Below, one piece after another: positions 23,488 to 31,905 of a DNA stretch of 32,610 nt (the stretch's first letter is position 1; each line of letters opens with the position of its first letter). Below the pieces are notes generated by a model. The model made no database searches, was not told the origin of the DNA, and worked only from the letters and a program-made list of their open reading frames with translations. Source of the DNA: Rhizobiaceae bacterium (GTDB lineage: Bacteria; Pseudomonadota; Alphaproteobacteria; Rhizobiales; Rhizobiaceae). Position numbers and translations under genes: made by a program. The DNA is taken from contig JALOTE010000039.1 in assembly GCA_025458045.1 (NCBI GenBank), forward strand, positions 1 to 32,610, read 5' to 3'.

Positions 23488-26400
23488 ATGGACATCCGCC
23501 AGACATCGCTGATCGCGGTCTTTCTCCGGCACCCGAATGCCGCCAATCTGCTGATGGTGCTGATGGTGCTGTTCGGCATCTTCGGCCTGTTGCGCATCAA
23601 CACGCAATTCTTTCCCACGGTGGAAACGCCGGCGGTCTCGATTTCGATCACCTGGTCGGGCGCGACCGCGACCGACATCGAGGCGGGCATCCTCGCCGTC
23701 GTCGAGCCGGAAGTCCGCTTCATCAACGGCCTGAAGGAACTGCGCTCCACCGCGCGCGAGGGCGGCGGCTACATCACGCTGGAGTTCGACGAAGGCACCG
23801 ACATGCAGAAGGCTGCGGCCGATGTGGAAGCGGCGGTCAACGCCATCACCACATTGCCGGAAGGGGCCGACGAACCTCAGATCGCCCGCTCGCAATTTTT
23901 CGACACCATCGCCTCCATGTCGATCAGCGGCGATGTGCCGGAGGAGGTGCTGCGCCGTTGGGCGAAGACAGCGCGCGACCGGTTCATTGCCGCCGGCATC
24001 GACAAGGTCGACATGTCGGGCCTGCGCGCCGAGGAAATCGCCGTCACCGTATCACCCGCCGCGCTCCGCCGCCACGGGCTGACAATCGCCGAAATCGCCC
24101 GCATCATCGGGGCCAATGCCCGCGATGTCCCGTCAGGCGCGATTTCCGGCGGTGTCGAGCGGCAACTTCGCGTCATTGCCGCGACCAGCGATGTCGAACG
24201 CTTGAAGTCCATCGAAATCCGCGCGCAGGCGACTGGCGAGCGACTGACGCTGGGCGACATCGCGACCGTCGAGCGCGTGTTCGACGATGACGCCATTCAA
24301 GGCTACGCGGGGACGGCGCGCGCCATCGAACTTGAGGTCAGCCGCGCGCCGACCGCCGACACGCTTGAAACGGCCGCGATCTTCCGCACCGAAGTCGAGA
24401 GGCTGCGTCCCGAATTGCCGCAGGGCGTGACATTGCAAGTCTATGACGTGCGCGCCGACCTGCTGTCCGACCGCATCTGGCTGCTGGTTGAAAATGGCCT
24501 GTCCGGCCTGCTGGTTGTCATCCTTGTCCTTTATCTGTTTCTCGATGGCCGCATCGCCTTCTGGATCGCCATGGGCATTCCGGTCGCCACCATGGCGACC
24601 ATCGGCATCCTGTTTCTCGTCGGCGAATCCATCAACATGTTCTCCCTTTTCGGGCTGATCATGATGCTTGGAGTGATCGTCGATGACGCCATCGTCGTCG
24701 GCGAGCATACGGCGACGCGTTTTGAGATGGGCGACGCGCCGATGATGGCGGCGCAAAATGGCGTCGGCATGATGATGATGCCGGTCATCGCCGCAATGGC
24801 GACAACGCTCGCCGCGTTTTTTCCGATCGCGCTCATCACCGGCACCATCGGCCAGATCATGGGCGTTCTGCCGGTTGTCGTCGTCGCGGTCTTGATCGGC
24901 TCGCTGATTGAATGCCTGTTCATTCTGCCGTCGCATCTGGCGCATGCGCTCGAAGGCGGGCCGAAAGCGCCGCGCTGGTCGCATTGGCGGGTGTTTGCGA
25001 TCGCCGCCGTGCTCTGCGTCTCGATTTTGCTTGTGGTGCGCTTTGCAGCCGGCGGCTTCGAGTTGCTGAACACGCTGCAAGACATGGCGCTGCCGTTCCG
25101 CGCCGTGCTGATTGCGGCTGCGGCCCTGGCGCTGGCTGCGCTGGTCGAACTTGTCCTGCTTGCGTTCGCCAGGCGCGCGGCAGCCAGACGCCTGCGCCGC
25201 GGCGGCGCGCCCGGCGGCTTCCGTGTTGGCTTCGATCGCGCATTCAACACCTTCCGCGACGGACCGATATCCCGCATGGCCGCACTTGCCTATGATTGGC
25301 GTTATGTGACGACCGCGCTGATGATCGCGCTGTTTCTCGCCATCGGCGTCGGCCTTGTGCGCGGCGAGCGCGTGCGCTTTGCCTTCTTCCCGTCACCTGA
25401 GGCCGAACGCGTGTTCGGCCGGCTGACACTTCTGCCGGGGACGCCGGAAGCTGAAGTGCGCGCCGCGCTTGCGGCGGTGGACAAGTCACTGCGAGAGACG
25501 GAGACGGAATTGGGCAACGGCGCCCCGCTCATTTCCGCGACCTTCGCGCGGCTGGGTGCGGCGGGGCGGGACCGCGGCGAGAACTTCGCCGAGATCATCG
25601 TGCAGCTCGTGCCAAGCGAACGGCGCGACGTGCGCACGCCTGATTTCACCCGCGCCTGGCGCACCGCCGTGCCGAAACTGCCTGCCATCCAGCGTTTCGC
25701 CATCACCGAGGCGCGCGGCGGCCCGCCGGGCCGTGACATCGACATCCAATTGACCGGCCCTTCAACGGAAGTCCTGAAGCGCGCCGGTGCAGACCTCATC
25801 ACGCGTTTGGGCGAGATCTCCGGCGTCAGCGGCGTGGTCGACAACCTGCCTTATGGCAAGCCGGAACTCATCCTCGAACTGACCCCGCGCGGCGCCGCTT
25901 TTGGCTTCACCATTGAAGAGGTTGGCCGTCAGATGCGCGACAGCCTTGATGGCGTTGTTGCGCGCCGCTTTGCCGAGGGCGACGAGGAGGTGGCTCTGCG
26001 GGTCTTGCGTGCCAGTGAGAGCGATGGGCTGGCCGCCTTGCGCGCGGTTGAGCTGCGCGCGCCATCGGGCGCCTTCATCCCGCTTGATGAGATCGTCACC
26101 ATCACCGAACAGCAGGGCTTCGCCAAGATCGAGCGTGAGGACGGCAAGGCGCGCGTCGGCATCACGGGCGATATCGACCTTGCCGCCAACACCACCGACG
26201 GCGTCATCGCCGAGTTGCGCGATTCTGGCTTCATGGACAGCCTTTCGGCCCGTTACGGCATCGAATATGGCTTCGGCGGCCGCGCCGAGGAACAGCGCGC
26301 CGCGTTCCGCGATGTCGGCATCGGCTCGCTGATCGCGCTGGCGACCATTTACATCATCCTTGCATGGGTGTTCGGTTCCTATTCACGCCCTGCCGTCGTG

Positions 26401-26853
26401 ATGCTGATCATCCCATTCGGATATCTTGGGGCTGTCATCGGCCATTGGGCGATGGGCTTCGACCTGACCATTCTTTCGCTGATCGGCCTGCTTGGCCTTG
26501 CGGGCATTTTGGTCAATGATTCCATCGTGCTTGTCGCCCGTTTTGATGAACGCTTGGCCAATGGCGATGACTGGCGCGAAGCCGCCATCGGTGCCAGCCG
26601 AGACAGGCTGCGCGCCGTGCTGCTGACATCACTGACAACCATTGGCGGCCTTGGGCCATTGCTGTTCGAGACGTCATTCCAGGCGCAATTCCTGCTGCCG
26701 ATGGCGATCACCATGGTGTTTGGCCTGGCCGTCGCGACATTGCTCGTCCTGTTCCTCATCCCGGCCTTGCTTGGCATCGGGGCGGATATCAATGCCTTCT
26801 TCCGCGGGCTTTATGGCCGGCGGGGCGTTGTGCGCCCAATGCCAGCCGAATGA
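23488..26853 (+). CDS. RND efflux permease (AcrB/MexB superfamily)
   Basis: This 1121-residue proton-driven inner-membrane pump has the start LIAVFLRHPNAANLLMVLMVLFG (TM1), porter-domain features (FFPTVETPAVSISITWSGAT; VEPEV) and the proton-relay acidic pair in TM4 (GVIVDDAIVVGE). The TM10-equivalent motif is GILVNDSIVLVARFDE. It is longer than the usual ~1030-1050 residues. The excess includes two extra hydrophobic stretches at about residues 499-518 and 535-560, between the TM6 region (LIECLFILPSHLAH) and the TM7-like segment YVTTALMIALFLAIGVGLV. The substrate is unknown. It ends 7 bp from the convergent apaG. Confidence 0.93.
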   Translation: MDIRQTSLIAVFLRHPNAANLLMVLMVLFGIFGLLRINTQFFPTVETPAVSISITWSGATATDIEAGILAVVEPEVRFINGLKELRSTAREGGGYITLEFDEGTDMQKAAADVEAAVNAITTLPEGADEPQIARSQFFDTIASMSISGDVPEEVLRRWAKTARDRFIAAGIDKVDMSGLRAEEIAVTVSPAALRRHGLTIAEIARIIGANARDVPSGAISGGVERQLRVIAATSDVERLKSIEIRAQATGERLTLGDIATVERVFDDDAIQGYAGTARAIELEVSRAPTADTLETAAIFRTEVERLRPELPQGVTLQVYDVRADLLSDRIWLLVENGLSGLLVVILVLYLFLDGRIAFWIAMGIPVATMATIGILFLVGESINMFSLFGLIMMLGVIVDDAIVVGEHTATRFEMGDAPMMAAQNGVGMMMMPVIAAMATTLAAFFPIALITGTIGQIMGVLPVVVVAVLIGSLIECLFILPSHLAHALEGGPKAPRWSHWRVFAIAAVLCVSILLVVRFAAGGFELLNTLQDMALPFRAVLIAAAALALAALVELVLLAFARRAAARRLRRGGAPGGFRVGFDRAFNTFRDGPISRMAALAYDWRYVTTALMIALFLAIGVGLVRGERVRFAFFPSPEAERVFGRLTLLPGTPEAEVRAALAAVDKSLRETETELGNGAPLISATFARLGAAGRDRGENFAEIIVQLVPSERRDVRTPDFTRAWRTAVPKLPAIQRFAITEARGGPPGRDIDIQLTGPSTEVLKRAGADLITRLGEISGVSGVVDNLPYGKPELILELTPRGAAFGFTIEEVGRQMRDSLDGVVARRFAEGDEEVALRVLRASESDGLAALRAVELRAPSGAFIPLDEIVTITEQQGFAKIEREDGKARVGITGDIDLAANTTDGVIAELRDSGFMDSLSARYGIEYGFGGRAEEQRAAFRDVGIGSLIALATIYIILAWVFGSYSRPAVVMLIIPFGYLGAVIGHWAMGFDLTILSLIGLLGLAGILVNDSIVLVARFDERLANGDDWREAAIGASRDRLRAVLLTSLTTIGGLGPLLFETSFQAQFLLPMAITMVFGLAVATLLVLFLIPALLGIGADINAFFRGLYGRRGVVRPMPAE

Positions 26854-26860
26854 ACGGACG

Positions 26861-27256
26861 TCAGTTGAGCGTGCGGACCTGCTCGGGCCGGTCGAGCGAA
26901 AACGCCGGGATATCGATGCGTGACAAGGTCCCGTCGGCGTGGCGCATCATGTAGTGGCCGGACATGATGCCATGCGGCGTCGGCAGCGGACAGCCGGACG
27001 TGTATTCATAGGCGCGCCCCGGCCGGATCAGCGGCTGCTCCCCGACAACGCCTTCCCCATGCACTTCCTCCACCCGGCCATGACCATCGATGATGCGCCA
27101 GTAGCGCGTCAGCAGCTTGACGGCCTCAGGCGAGTGATTGGCGATATGGACGCGGTAGGCCCAGAAATAGTGACCTTCATCGGGCCGCGATTCGTCCGGC
27201 AGGTAAATCGGCGTCACACGCACCTCGATATCGTGAGTGGTCTTTGAATAGCTCAT
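26861..27256 (-). CDS. apaG: ApaG domain protein
   Basis: This 131-residue single-domain ApaG protein is a fibronectin-III-like beta sandwich. Diagnostic segments are [67 protein letters not shown] and MSGHYMMR. Genetic links to Co2+/Mg2+ export and diadenosine tetraphosphate exist in enterobacteria, but the biochemical role is not settled. It often neighbours hslO and metZ in Hyphomicrobiales; here the RND pair and a CDP-alcohol transferase lie between them. Full length, ATG start, divergent from the next gene by 76 bp. Confidence 0.95.
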   Translation of the reverse strand: [131 protein letters not shown]

Positions 27257-27332
27257 TGCGATAGCGTCCGCCCGGTCAGGGCCATGAGTCTAGCGCAGCC
27301 GTCGCCGCTGGCAACTGAAAGGACCACGCGCA

Positions 27333-27941
27333 ATGTTTGACGGATCGCTGCGCCGCATCGTGGACCCGTTTTTGCTGGCGGTGGCGCGGCCGCTGGCGCA
27401 GGCCGGGGCAACGCCGGATGGCGTGACACTTTTTGGCTTCGCGCTGGCGTTGGCGGCCGCCGCCGCCATCATGGCGGGATGGCTGATGACGGGCTTTGCC
27501 CTGATGGTCGCGAGCCGCCTCTGCGACGGGCTGGACGGCACGATCGCCAAGCTCACCAAACCGTCCGATTTCGGCGGTTACCTCGACATCGTGCTCGATT
27601 TTGCCTTTTACGGCCTCATCCCGCTGTCGTTTGCCGTGTTCGATCCGCAGGCCAACGCGCTGCCCGCCGCAGTGTTGCTGTTGTCATTCTATGTGAACGG
27701 CGCGAGCTTCCTTGCACTTTCGGCCATCGCCGCCAAACGGGGAATGACGACCGAGGCGCGCGGAAGAAAGAGCTTCTACTTCCCGACCGGCTTGGCGGAG
27801 GCGGGTGAAACCTTCGCGGTGTTCGCCGCCTTCTGCCTGTTTCCGGCGTGGTTCGGCATGATCGCCTATGGCTTTGCCGCGCTGTGCTTTCTCACCGCGG
27901 CAGCGCGCATCCTCGAAGCGCGGGCGTTGCTTCGTGCCTGA
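27333..27941 (+). CDS. CDP-alcohol phosphatidyltransferase family protein
   Basis: This 202-residue membrane enzyme of the CDP-OH transferase family moves a phosphatidyl or similar group from a CDP-lipid to an alcohol. The signature reads D65-x2-D68-G69-x2-A72-K73, then G81, D85 and D89. The four aspartates that bind metal and CDP are present, but the usual Arg of the AR pair is Lys (K73). Hydrophobic segments lie near 32-60, 84-103, 107-127 and 155-185. Family members make phosphatidylglycerol phosphate, phosphatidylserine, inositol lipids or cardiolipin; which of these applies cannot be read here. Spacing (76 bp from divergent apaG) suggests its own promoter. Confidence 0.88.
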   Translation: MFDGSLRRIVDPFLLAVARPLAQAGATPDGVTLFGFALALAAAAAIMAGWLMTGFALMVASRLCDGLDGTIAKLTKPSDFGGYLDIVLDFAFYGLIPLSFAVFDPQANALPAAVLLLSFYVNGASFLALSAIAAKRGMTTEARGRKSFYFPTGLAEAGETFAVFAAFCLFPAWFGMIAYGFAALCFLTAAARILEARALLRA

Positions 27942-27995
27942 TCCTTGGCAAAGTCGACAGTCGGCTCATCGGTCGCGACCACGCTTGAACGCAGA

Positions 27996-28106
27996 TTCCC
28001 CTTCATGCTGAGGTGCTTTTCGCCTTGTGGTTCGAGGCTCCCCTCGGATCAAGTCCGAGGGTCGCACCTCACCATGAAGGCGAAAAGCCTCGAAGCGCGA
28101 AGGGAA
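27996..28106. repeat. Compound palindromic (REP-like) intergenic repeat
   Basis: In the 218-bp convergent gap between the CDP-alcohol transferase gene and metZ, several inverted repeats interlock. CCTTCATGCTGAGGTGC (28000-28016) pairs with 28064-28080 with one mismatch. GCTTTTCGCC (28015-28024) pairs with 28079-28088. TTCGAGGCT (28031-28039) pairs with 28086-28094. CCCTCGGA (28041-28048) pairs with TCCGAGGG (28054-28061). The CTTCATG-CTGAGGTG and CCTCGAAG words are typical of dispersed REP-like elements in Hyphomicrobiales genomes. It may also act as a bidirectional terminator. Confidence 0.75.
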
Positions 28107-28159
28107 ACCGCGATCACCAATGGACCGCGTTTGCCGATGATGCGCATCTCGGATCGGCA

Positions 28160-29350
28160 TCACGCCCGCAGCGCCGCAGCCATCGCCTGCTCGATGTCGG
28201 AAACCAGATCGTCGCCATCCTCCAGCCCGGCGGACAGCCGCAGCATCCCGTCGGTAATGCCAAGCTCGGCCCGCGCTCCGGCGGCAAGGTTCTTGTGCGT
28301 CGTCGTCGCCGGATGGGTGATCAGGCTTTTCGCGTCTCCGAGATTGTTGGAAATGCGGATGATGTTGAGTGCGTTTTCAAACGCGAAAGCCGCCTTTCGC
28401 CCGCCTTCCAGCTCAAAGGCAACCAATGTCGAGCCGCCGCTCATCTGCTTCGCCGCGATGTCGGCCTGCGGATGGTCCGCCCGGCCGGGATAGAGAACGC
28501 GCGAGACACCCTTCATATCCGCCAGCGCATCGGCGATCCGCGCGGCGTTCGCCGTCTGCGCGGCCACGCGGACGGGCAGTGTTTCCAGCCCTTTCAGCAA
28601 CACCCAGGCGTTGAACGGCGAAAGCCCCGGCCCGGTATGGCGGAAATAGTCGTGCAGATGTTCGGCGATCCAATCCTTTGTGCCCAGCACCACGCCGCCA
28701 AGGCAGCGCCCTTGCCCGTCAATGTGCTTGGTCGCCGAATAGATCACGACATCGGCGCACAGCTGCAGCGGCTTTTGCTGCATGGGCGTGGCAAACACAT
28801 TGTCGATGACAACCTTGGCGCCATGGGCGTGCGCGATTTCGGCGACGGCCGCGATGTCCACCAATTCCAGCGTCGGGTTGGTTGGCGTCTCGAAGAACAC
28901 CGCCTTGGTGTTCGGCCGCATGGCGGCCTCCCACGCCTTCAGGTCGCGCCCGTCGATCAACGTCGATTCGATGCCGTATTTTGGCAGCAGCGTTTCCACC
29001 ACCCAGCGGCAAGAGCCGAACAGGGCGCGCGCCGCCACCACATGGTCGCCCGCGCGCAGGAAACACAGAAGCGCCGACGACACCGCCGCCATGCCGGAAG
29101 CCGTCGCGCGCGCATCCTCCGCGCCCTCCAGCAGGCACATGCGCTTTTCAAACATGTCGTTGGTGGGGTTGGCGTAGCGCGAATAGATGAAGCCTTCATC
29201 CTCGCCCTTGAAGCGCGCTTCGGCGGCCTCCGCTGTCGGATAGACGAACCCTTGCGTCAAGAACAGCGCTTCTGATGTCTCGCCGAACTGCGAGCGCAGC
29301 GTTCCACCATGCACCAGCGCTGTCGCCGGTTTCCAACCCTTGTGTGCCAT
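28160..29350 (-). CDS. metZ: O-succinylhomoserine sulfhydrylase MetZ
   Basis: The 396-residue Cys/Met-metabolism PLP enzyme joins O-succinylhomoserine and sulfide to give homocysteine, the direct sulfhydrylation route to methionine. Motifs: SRYANPTNDMFE (PLP phosphate from the neighbouring subunit), ETPTNPTLELVDI, Asp183 (VIDNVFATP) and Lys208 in YSATKHIDGQGR (Schiff base). MetZ is favoured over MetB/MetC by the overall match and by the SAM-II riboswitch in its leader. ATG 29350 has GAGGG upstream; an upstream in-frame start at 29395 would extend into the leader without support. Confidence 0.93.
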   Translation of the reverse strand: MAHKGWKPATALVHGGTLRSQFGETSEALFLTQGFVYPTAEAAEARFKGEDEGFIYSRYANPTNDMFEKRMCLLEGAEDARATASGMAAVSSALLCFLRAGDHVVAARALFGSCRWVVETLLPKYGIESTLIDGRDLKAWEAAMRPNTKAVFFETPTNPTLELVDIAAVAEIAHAHGAKVVIDNVFATPMQQKPLQLCADVVIYSATKHIDGQGRCLGGVVLGTKDWIAEHLHDYFRHTGPGLSPFNAWVLLKGLETLPVRVAAQTANAARIADALADMKGVSRVLYPGRADHPQADIAAKQMSGGSTLVAFELEGGRKAAFAFENALNIIRISNNLGDAKSLITHPATTTHKNLAAGARAELGITDGMLRLSAGLEDGDDLVSDIEQAMAAALRA

Positions 29351-29419
29351 GCCACCCTCGCGCCCCGGCAAACCTTTCTGAACACGGCTTGCCACCTTGC
29401 GGCAGCCGCCACAATGCGC

Positions 29420-29451
29420 AAAAGGACCCTGTGCGGGGGCAGCGGTCCTTT
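29420..29451 (-). terminator. Terminator hairpin overlapping the SAM-II aptamer 3' end
   Basis: On the minus strand AAAGGACC (29451-29444) pairs perfectly with GGTCCTTT (29428-29421), with a 15-nt loop, followed by a short T run. The 5' arm is part of the conserved 3' end of the aptamer (GCTAAAGG), so riboswitch folding and this hairpin share bases. The hairpin lies ~70 nt before the metZ start. The T tract is short, so termination may be partial. Confidence 0.6.
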
Positions 29452-29499
29452 AGCGAGTTGTTTTACGTGGCTGCAAGCCGACCGGCCAAATCACCACGG
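29447..29499 (-). ncRNA. SAM-II riboswitch (metZ leader)
   Basis: Reading the minus strand from 29499 to 29447 gives, in order, CCGTGGTGATTTGG, CCGGTCGG, CTTGCAGCCACG, TAAAACAACT and CGCTAAAGG. This matches the SAM-II (metA-type) aptamer of alphaproteobacteria: P1 is CGTGG with CCACG (29498-29494 with 29470-29466). The conserved TGATTTGG, CTTGCAGC and CGCTAAAG words and the ~52-nt size all fit. SAM-II binds S-adenosylmethionine in a pseudoknot and lowers expression of methionine genes; metZ is a classic target. Confidence 0.93.
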
Positions 29500-29508
29500 A
29501 CGATGACC

Positions 29509-29537
29509 GCGCTACAGTGACCGCGACGGGCCGTCAA
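29509..29537 (-). promoter_or_regulatory. Candidate metZ promoter
   Basis: On the minus strand, TTGACG (29537-29532), a 17-bp spacer and TAGCGC (29514-29509) would start transcription about 5-10 bp before the SAM-II aptamer, where it is expected. The -10 is weak, as is common in alphaproteobacteria. Confidence 0.45.
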
Positions 29538-29591
29538 TGCGCGCTCCGGGGCAGCTTTGTCCCGGAAGCAAAATTGGGAGTCGGATCGGGC

Positions 29592-30710
29592 ATGGGCCAA
29601 GACATCTTGGGTGACGCCATCGTCGGCAACGGCATCCTGAGCGACCGGCAGATCGCCGGCCTAGTTGATGGCGCCGCCGTGGTCATTGGCGCGCCGCTGG
29701 CGCCAGCCCAAGTCCAGCCCGCCTCGCTTGATCTTCGCCTCGGCACAAAGGCGCATCGTGTCCGCGCCAGCTTCATGCCGGGGCGCGGCGTGCCGGTCGC
29801 CGACAAGCTCGCCCGGCTGACCTTGCACGAGATCGACCTCAGCGCCGGAGCCGTGCTCGAAACCGGCTGCGTCTATATTGTCCCGCTGATGGAACGCCTC
29901 GCGCTGCCCCGGGGCATCAGCGCCGCCGCCAATCCGAAAAGCTCCACCGGCCGGCTCGACATCTTCACCCGTCTGATGACGGATGGCGGCGTGGAGTTCG
30001 ACAAGATCCCGGAGGGCTACACCGGCCCGCTCTATCTCGAAGTGTCGCCGCGCACCTTTCCGGTGGTGGCGCGCGCCGGGTCGCGGCTGACTCAGGTGCG
30101 GTTCCGGTCGGGCAGGGCAAGCCCCTTGACGGAAGGGGCGCTTTCCGCGCTCCATGCGCGTGAAGTGCTTGTCGCGACGGCCAACCCGGATTTTTCAGGC
30201 GGCGGCGTGGCCCTTTCCATCGATCTGAAGGGCAATGCGGCTGGCCTTGTCGGCTATCGCGGCAAGCGCCATGCGCCGGTTGTGGATGTCGACCGCGTCG
30301 GCGCTTACGAGCTTGCCGATTTCTGGGAGCCGCTGCCCGCACGCGGCGATGGCGAACTGATCCTTGATCCGGACGAGTTCTACATTCTCGTCTCGAACGA
30401 GGCCGTCCATGTGCCGCCGGACGTCGCGGCCGAGATGACACCGTTTGATCCGCTCGTCGGTGAGTTTCGCGTCCATTATGCCGGATTCTTTGATCCGGGT
30501 TTCGGCCATGGCGCGGCGGGCGGCACCGGCGCGCGCGCCGTGCTGGAGGTGCGCAGCCACGAAGTGCCTTTCATCCTCGAACATGGCCAGACGATCGGGC
30601 GGCTTGTCTATGAGCCGATGGCGGAACGCCCGCAGGCCTTGTACGGCGCTGACCTCAAGTCCAACTATCAGGCGCAGGGCCTGAAACTGTCGAAGCATTT
30701 CAGGGCCTGA
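29592..30710 (+). CDS. dcd: 2'-deoxycytidine 5'-triphosphate deaminase, long alphaproteobacterial form
   Basis: This 372-residue protein is of the dCTP deaminase/dUTPase superfamily, which supplies dUTP (then dUMP) for thymidylate synthesis. It is about twice the ~190 residues of the E. coli enzyme: two dUTPase-like halves follow one another. The first half has QPASLDLRLG and NPKSSTGRLDIFTRL, matching the dCTP deaminase substrate loop, and YTGPLYLEVSP. The second half (from ~residue 185) has ALSIDLKGN and a DPDEFYILVSNEAVHVPPDVAAEM segment resembling an N-terminal deaminase repeat. I start at ATG 29592, leaving the metZ promoter and SAM-II leader free; the frame is open back to 29517. Divergent from metZ. 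Confidence 0.9.
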   Translation: MGQDILGDAIVGNGILSDRQIAGLVDGAAVVIGAPLAPAQVQPASLDLRLGTKAHRVRASFMPGRGVPVADKLARLTLHEIDLSAGAVLETGCVYIVPLMERLALPRGISAAANPKSSTGRLDIFTRLMTDGGVEFDKIPEGYTGPLYLEVSPRTFPVVARAGSRLTQVRFRSGRASPLTEGALSALHAREVLVATANPDFSGGGVALSIDLKGNAAGLVGYRGKRHAPVVDVDRVGAYELADFWEPLPARGDGELILDPDEFYILVSNEAVHVPPDVAAEMTPFDPLVGEFRVHYAGFFDPGFGHGAAGGTGARAVLEVRSHEVPFILEHGQTIGRLVYEPMAERPQALYGADLKSNYQAQGLKLSKHFRA

Positions 30711-30733
30711 CTTGCACTGATCCGGAGCCGCCA

Positions 30734-31000
30734 ATGTCCGCATTCGCCCGTATGCTCGGAGACAGCCCGCTTCGCGTCGCGGTCAAGCTGTTGATCGCGT
30801 CCTTGCTGGTCGGCATCGTGCTGGCCGCGCTCGATTGGACGCCGCGCGATGTCTATGCGAGGGTGATCGACCTGTTCGTCTCGCTCTGGGAAGCGGGCTT
30901 CGAGGCGCTCGGCCGTTTCGGCGAATATGTGCTGCTGGGCGCCGCGATTGTCATCCCGGTCTTCATCGTCGTCCGGCTTCTGTCCGTCCGGCGCAACTGA
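30734..31000 (+). CDS. Small membrane protein, probably DUF6460 type
   Basis: This 88-residue protein starts 23 bp after dcd, so the two are probably co-transcribed. It has two hydrophobic helices (~residues 16-33 and 65-82) joined by an amphipathic stretch (DVYARVIDLFVSLWEAGFEALGRF), and ends in a basic tail (RRN). It resembles short conserved Hyphomicrobiales proteins of the DUF6460 type, judged from memory of the pattern. I know no function. It ends 2 bp from the convergent deacetylase-like gene. Confidence 0.7.
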   Translation: MSAFARMLGDSPLRVAVKLLIASLLVGIVLAALDWTPRDVYARVIDLFVSLWEAGFEALGRFGEYVLLGAAIVIPVFIVVRLLSVRRN

Positions 31001-31002
31001 GA

Positions 31003-31902
31003 TCACGCAAGGCCCAGCGCCGCCCTGAACAGCAGCGCGTGGCGGGCGGCCAGCGCATCGATGTCGCGCGAATAGCCACCGCCAATCACGCCGCACAGCG
31101 GAACGCCCATGCGCACAAAGCGCGAAAGCACATGAGTGTCACGCGCGGCGATCCCGTCATCGCTCAAGGCCAGCCGGCCAAGCCTGTCATCGGCGTGAAC
31201 ATCCACACCGGCATTATAGAACACGAAATCCGGCCGGAAGCGTTGCAAAGCCGCGTCAAGTGCGGCTTCAAGAGCGGCCAGATACGTAGCGTCGTCGGCG
31301 CCGTCCGGCAGCGCCACGTCAAGCGATGAGCGCTCTTTGACCGGCGGGTAATTGCCTGCCCCATGCAACGACAGCGTGAACACCGCCTCAAGATCGCCCA
31401 GCATCTCAGCCGTGCCGTCGCCCTGGTGCACATCGCAATCGACGATCAGCACCGATGAGGCGCGGCCGGTTGCAATCAGGTGCCGCGCGGCAATCGCCAC
31501 ATCGTTCAGCGTGCAAAAGCCCGCGCCATGCGCCCGGCGCGCATGGTGGCTGCCGCCCGCCGTGTTGAGCGCCAGGCCATGGGTGAGTGCGGCTTCGGCG
31601 GCCATCACGGTTCCAGACGTCGCAAGCAGCGCGCGGTCGGCGACGGCGCGCGTCACCGGAAAGCCGATCATTTTCTCGATCGCCGGATCAATCGCGGCGG
31701 CAAACACTTGTGCCACATAGGCCGTGTCATGCGCTGCCGAAAGCACATCGGCGTCAGGCATGGACGGCGTGATCAGCCGCGCTCTTTCGAGCACGCCGTC
31801 CCGTGCCAGCACGTCCATCAGCGCGGAATATTTCCGCATTGGAAAGCGATGGTCTGGCGGAAAGCCCGCATCATAGGCCGGGTGATGCGCGATGGTGAGC
31901 AC
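31003..31902 (-). CDS. Histone deacetylase superfamily hydrolase (AcuC/HdaH-like)
   Basis: This 299-residue zinc amidohydrolase keeps every catalytic feature of the superfamily: His119-His120 (GGSHHA), zinc ligands Asp157 and His159 (DCDVHQGDGTA), Asp234 (NAGVDVHADDRLG) and Tyr277 (GGGYS). Bacterial members remove acetyl groups from polyamines, small amides or protein lysines (AcuC acts on acetyl-CoA synthetase). The substrate here cannot be told. The start is GTG 31902, only 3 bp after the pyrD stop, so translation is probably coupled to pyrD. Convergent with the DUF6460-like gene. Confidence 0.92.
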   Translation of the reverse strand: MLTIAHHPAYDAGFPPDHRFPMRKYSALMDVLARDGVLERARLITPSMPDADVLSAAHDTAYVAQVFAAAIDPAIEKMIGFPVTRAVADRALLATSGTVMAAEAALTHGLALNTAGGSHHARRAHGAGFCTLNDVAIAARHLIATGRASSVLIVDCDVHQGDGTAEMLGDLEAVFTLSLHGAGNYPPVKERSSLDVALPDGADDATYLAALEAALDAALQRFRPDFVFYNAGVDVHADDRLGRLALSDDGIAARDTHVLSRFVRMGVPLCGVIGGGYSRDIDALAARHALLFRAALGLA

Positions 31903-31905
31903 GGT

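Noticed and set aside
22049-23506. 485-codon minus-strand frame opposite the RND adaptor
   Set aside because: Antisense shadow in high-GC DNA; the plus-strand adaptor has clear domain motifs and a ribosome site.
28013-29275. 420-codon plus-strand frame opposite metZ
   Set aside because: Antisense shadow of a GC-rich gene: His/Arg/Gly-rich translation with no family pattern, overlapping an intact metZ.
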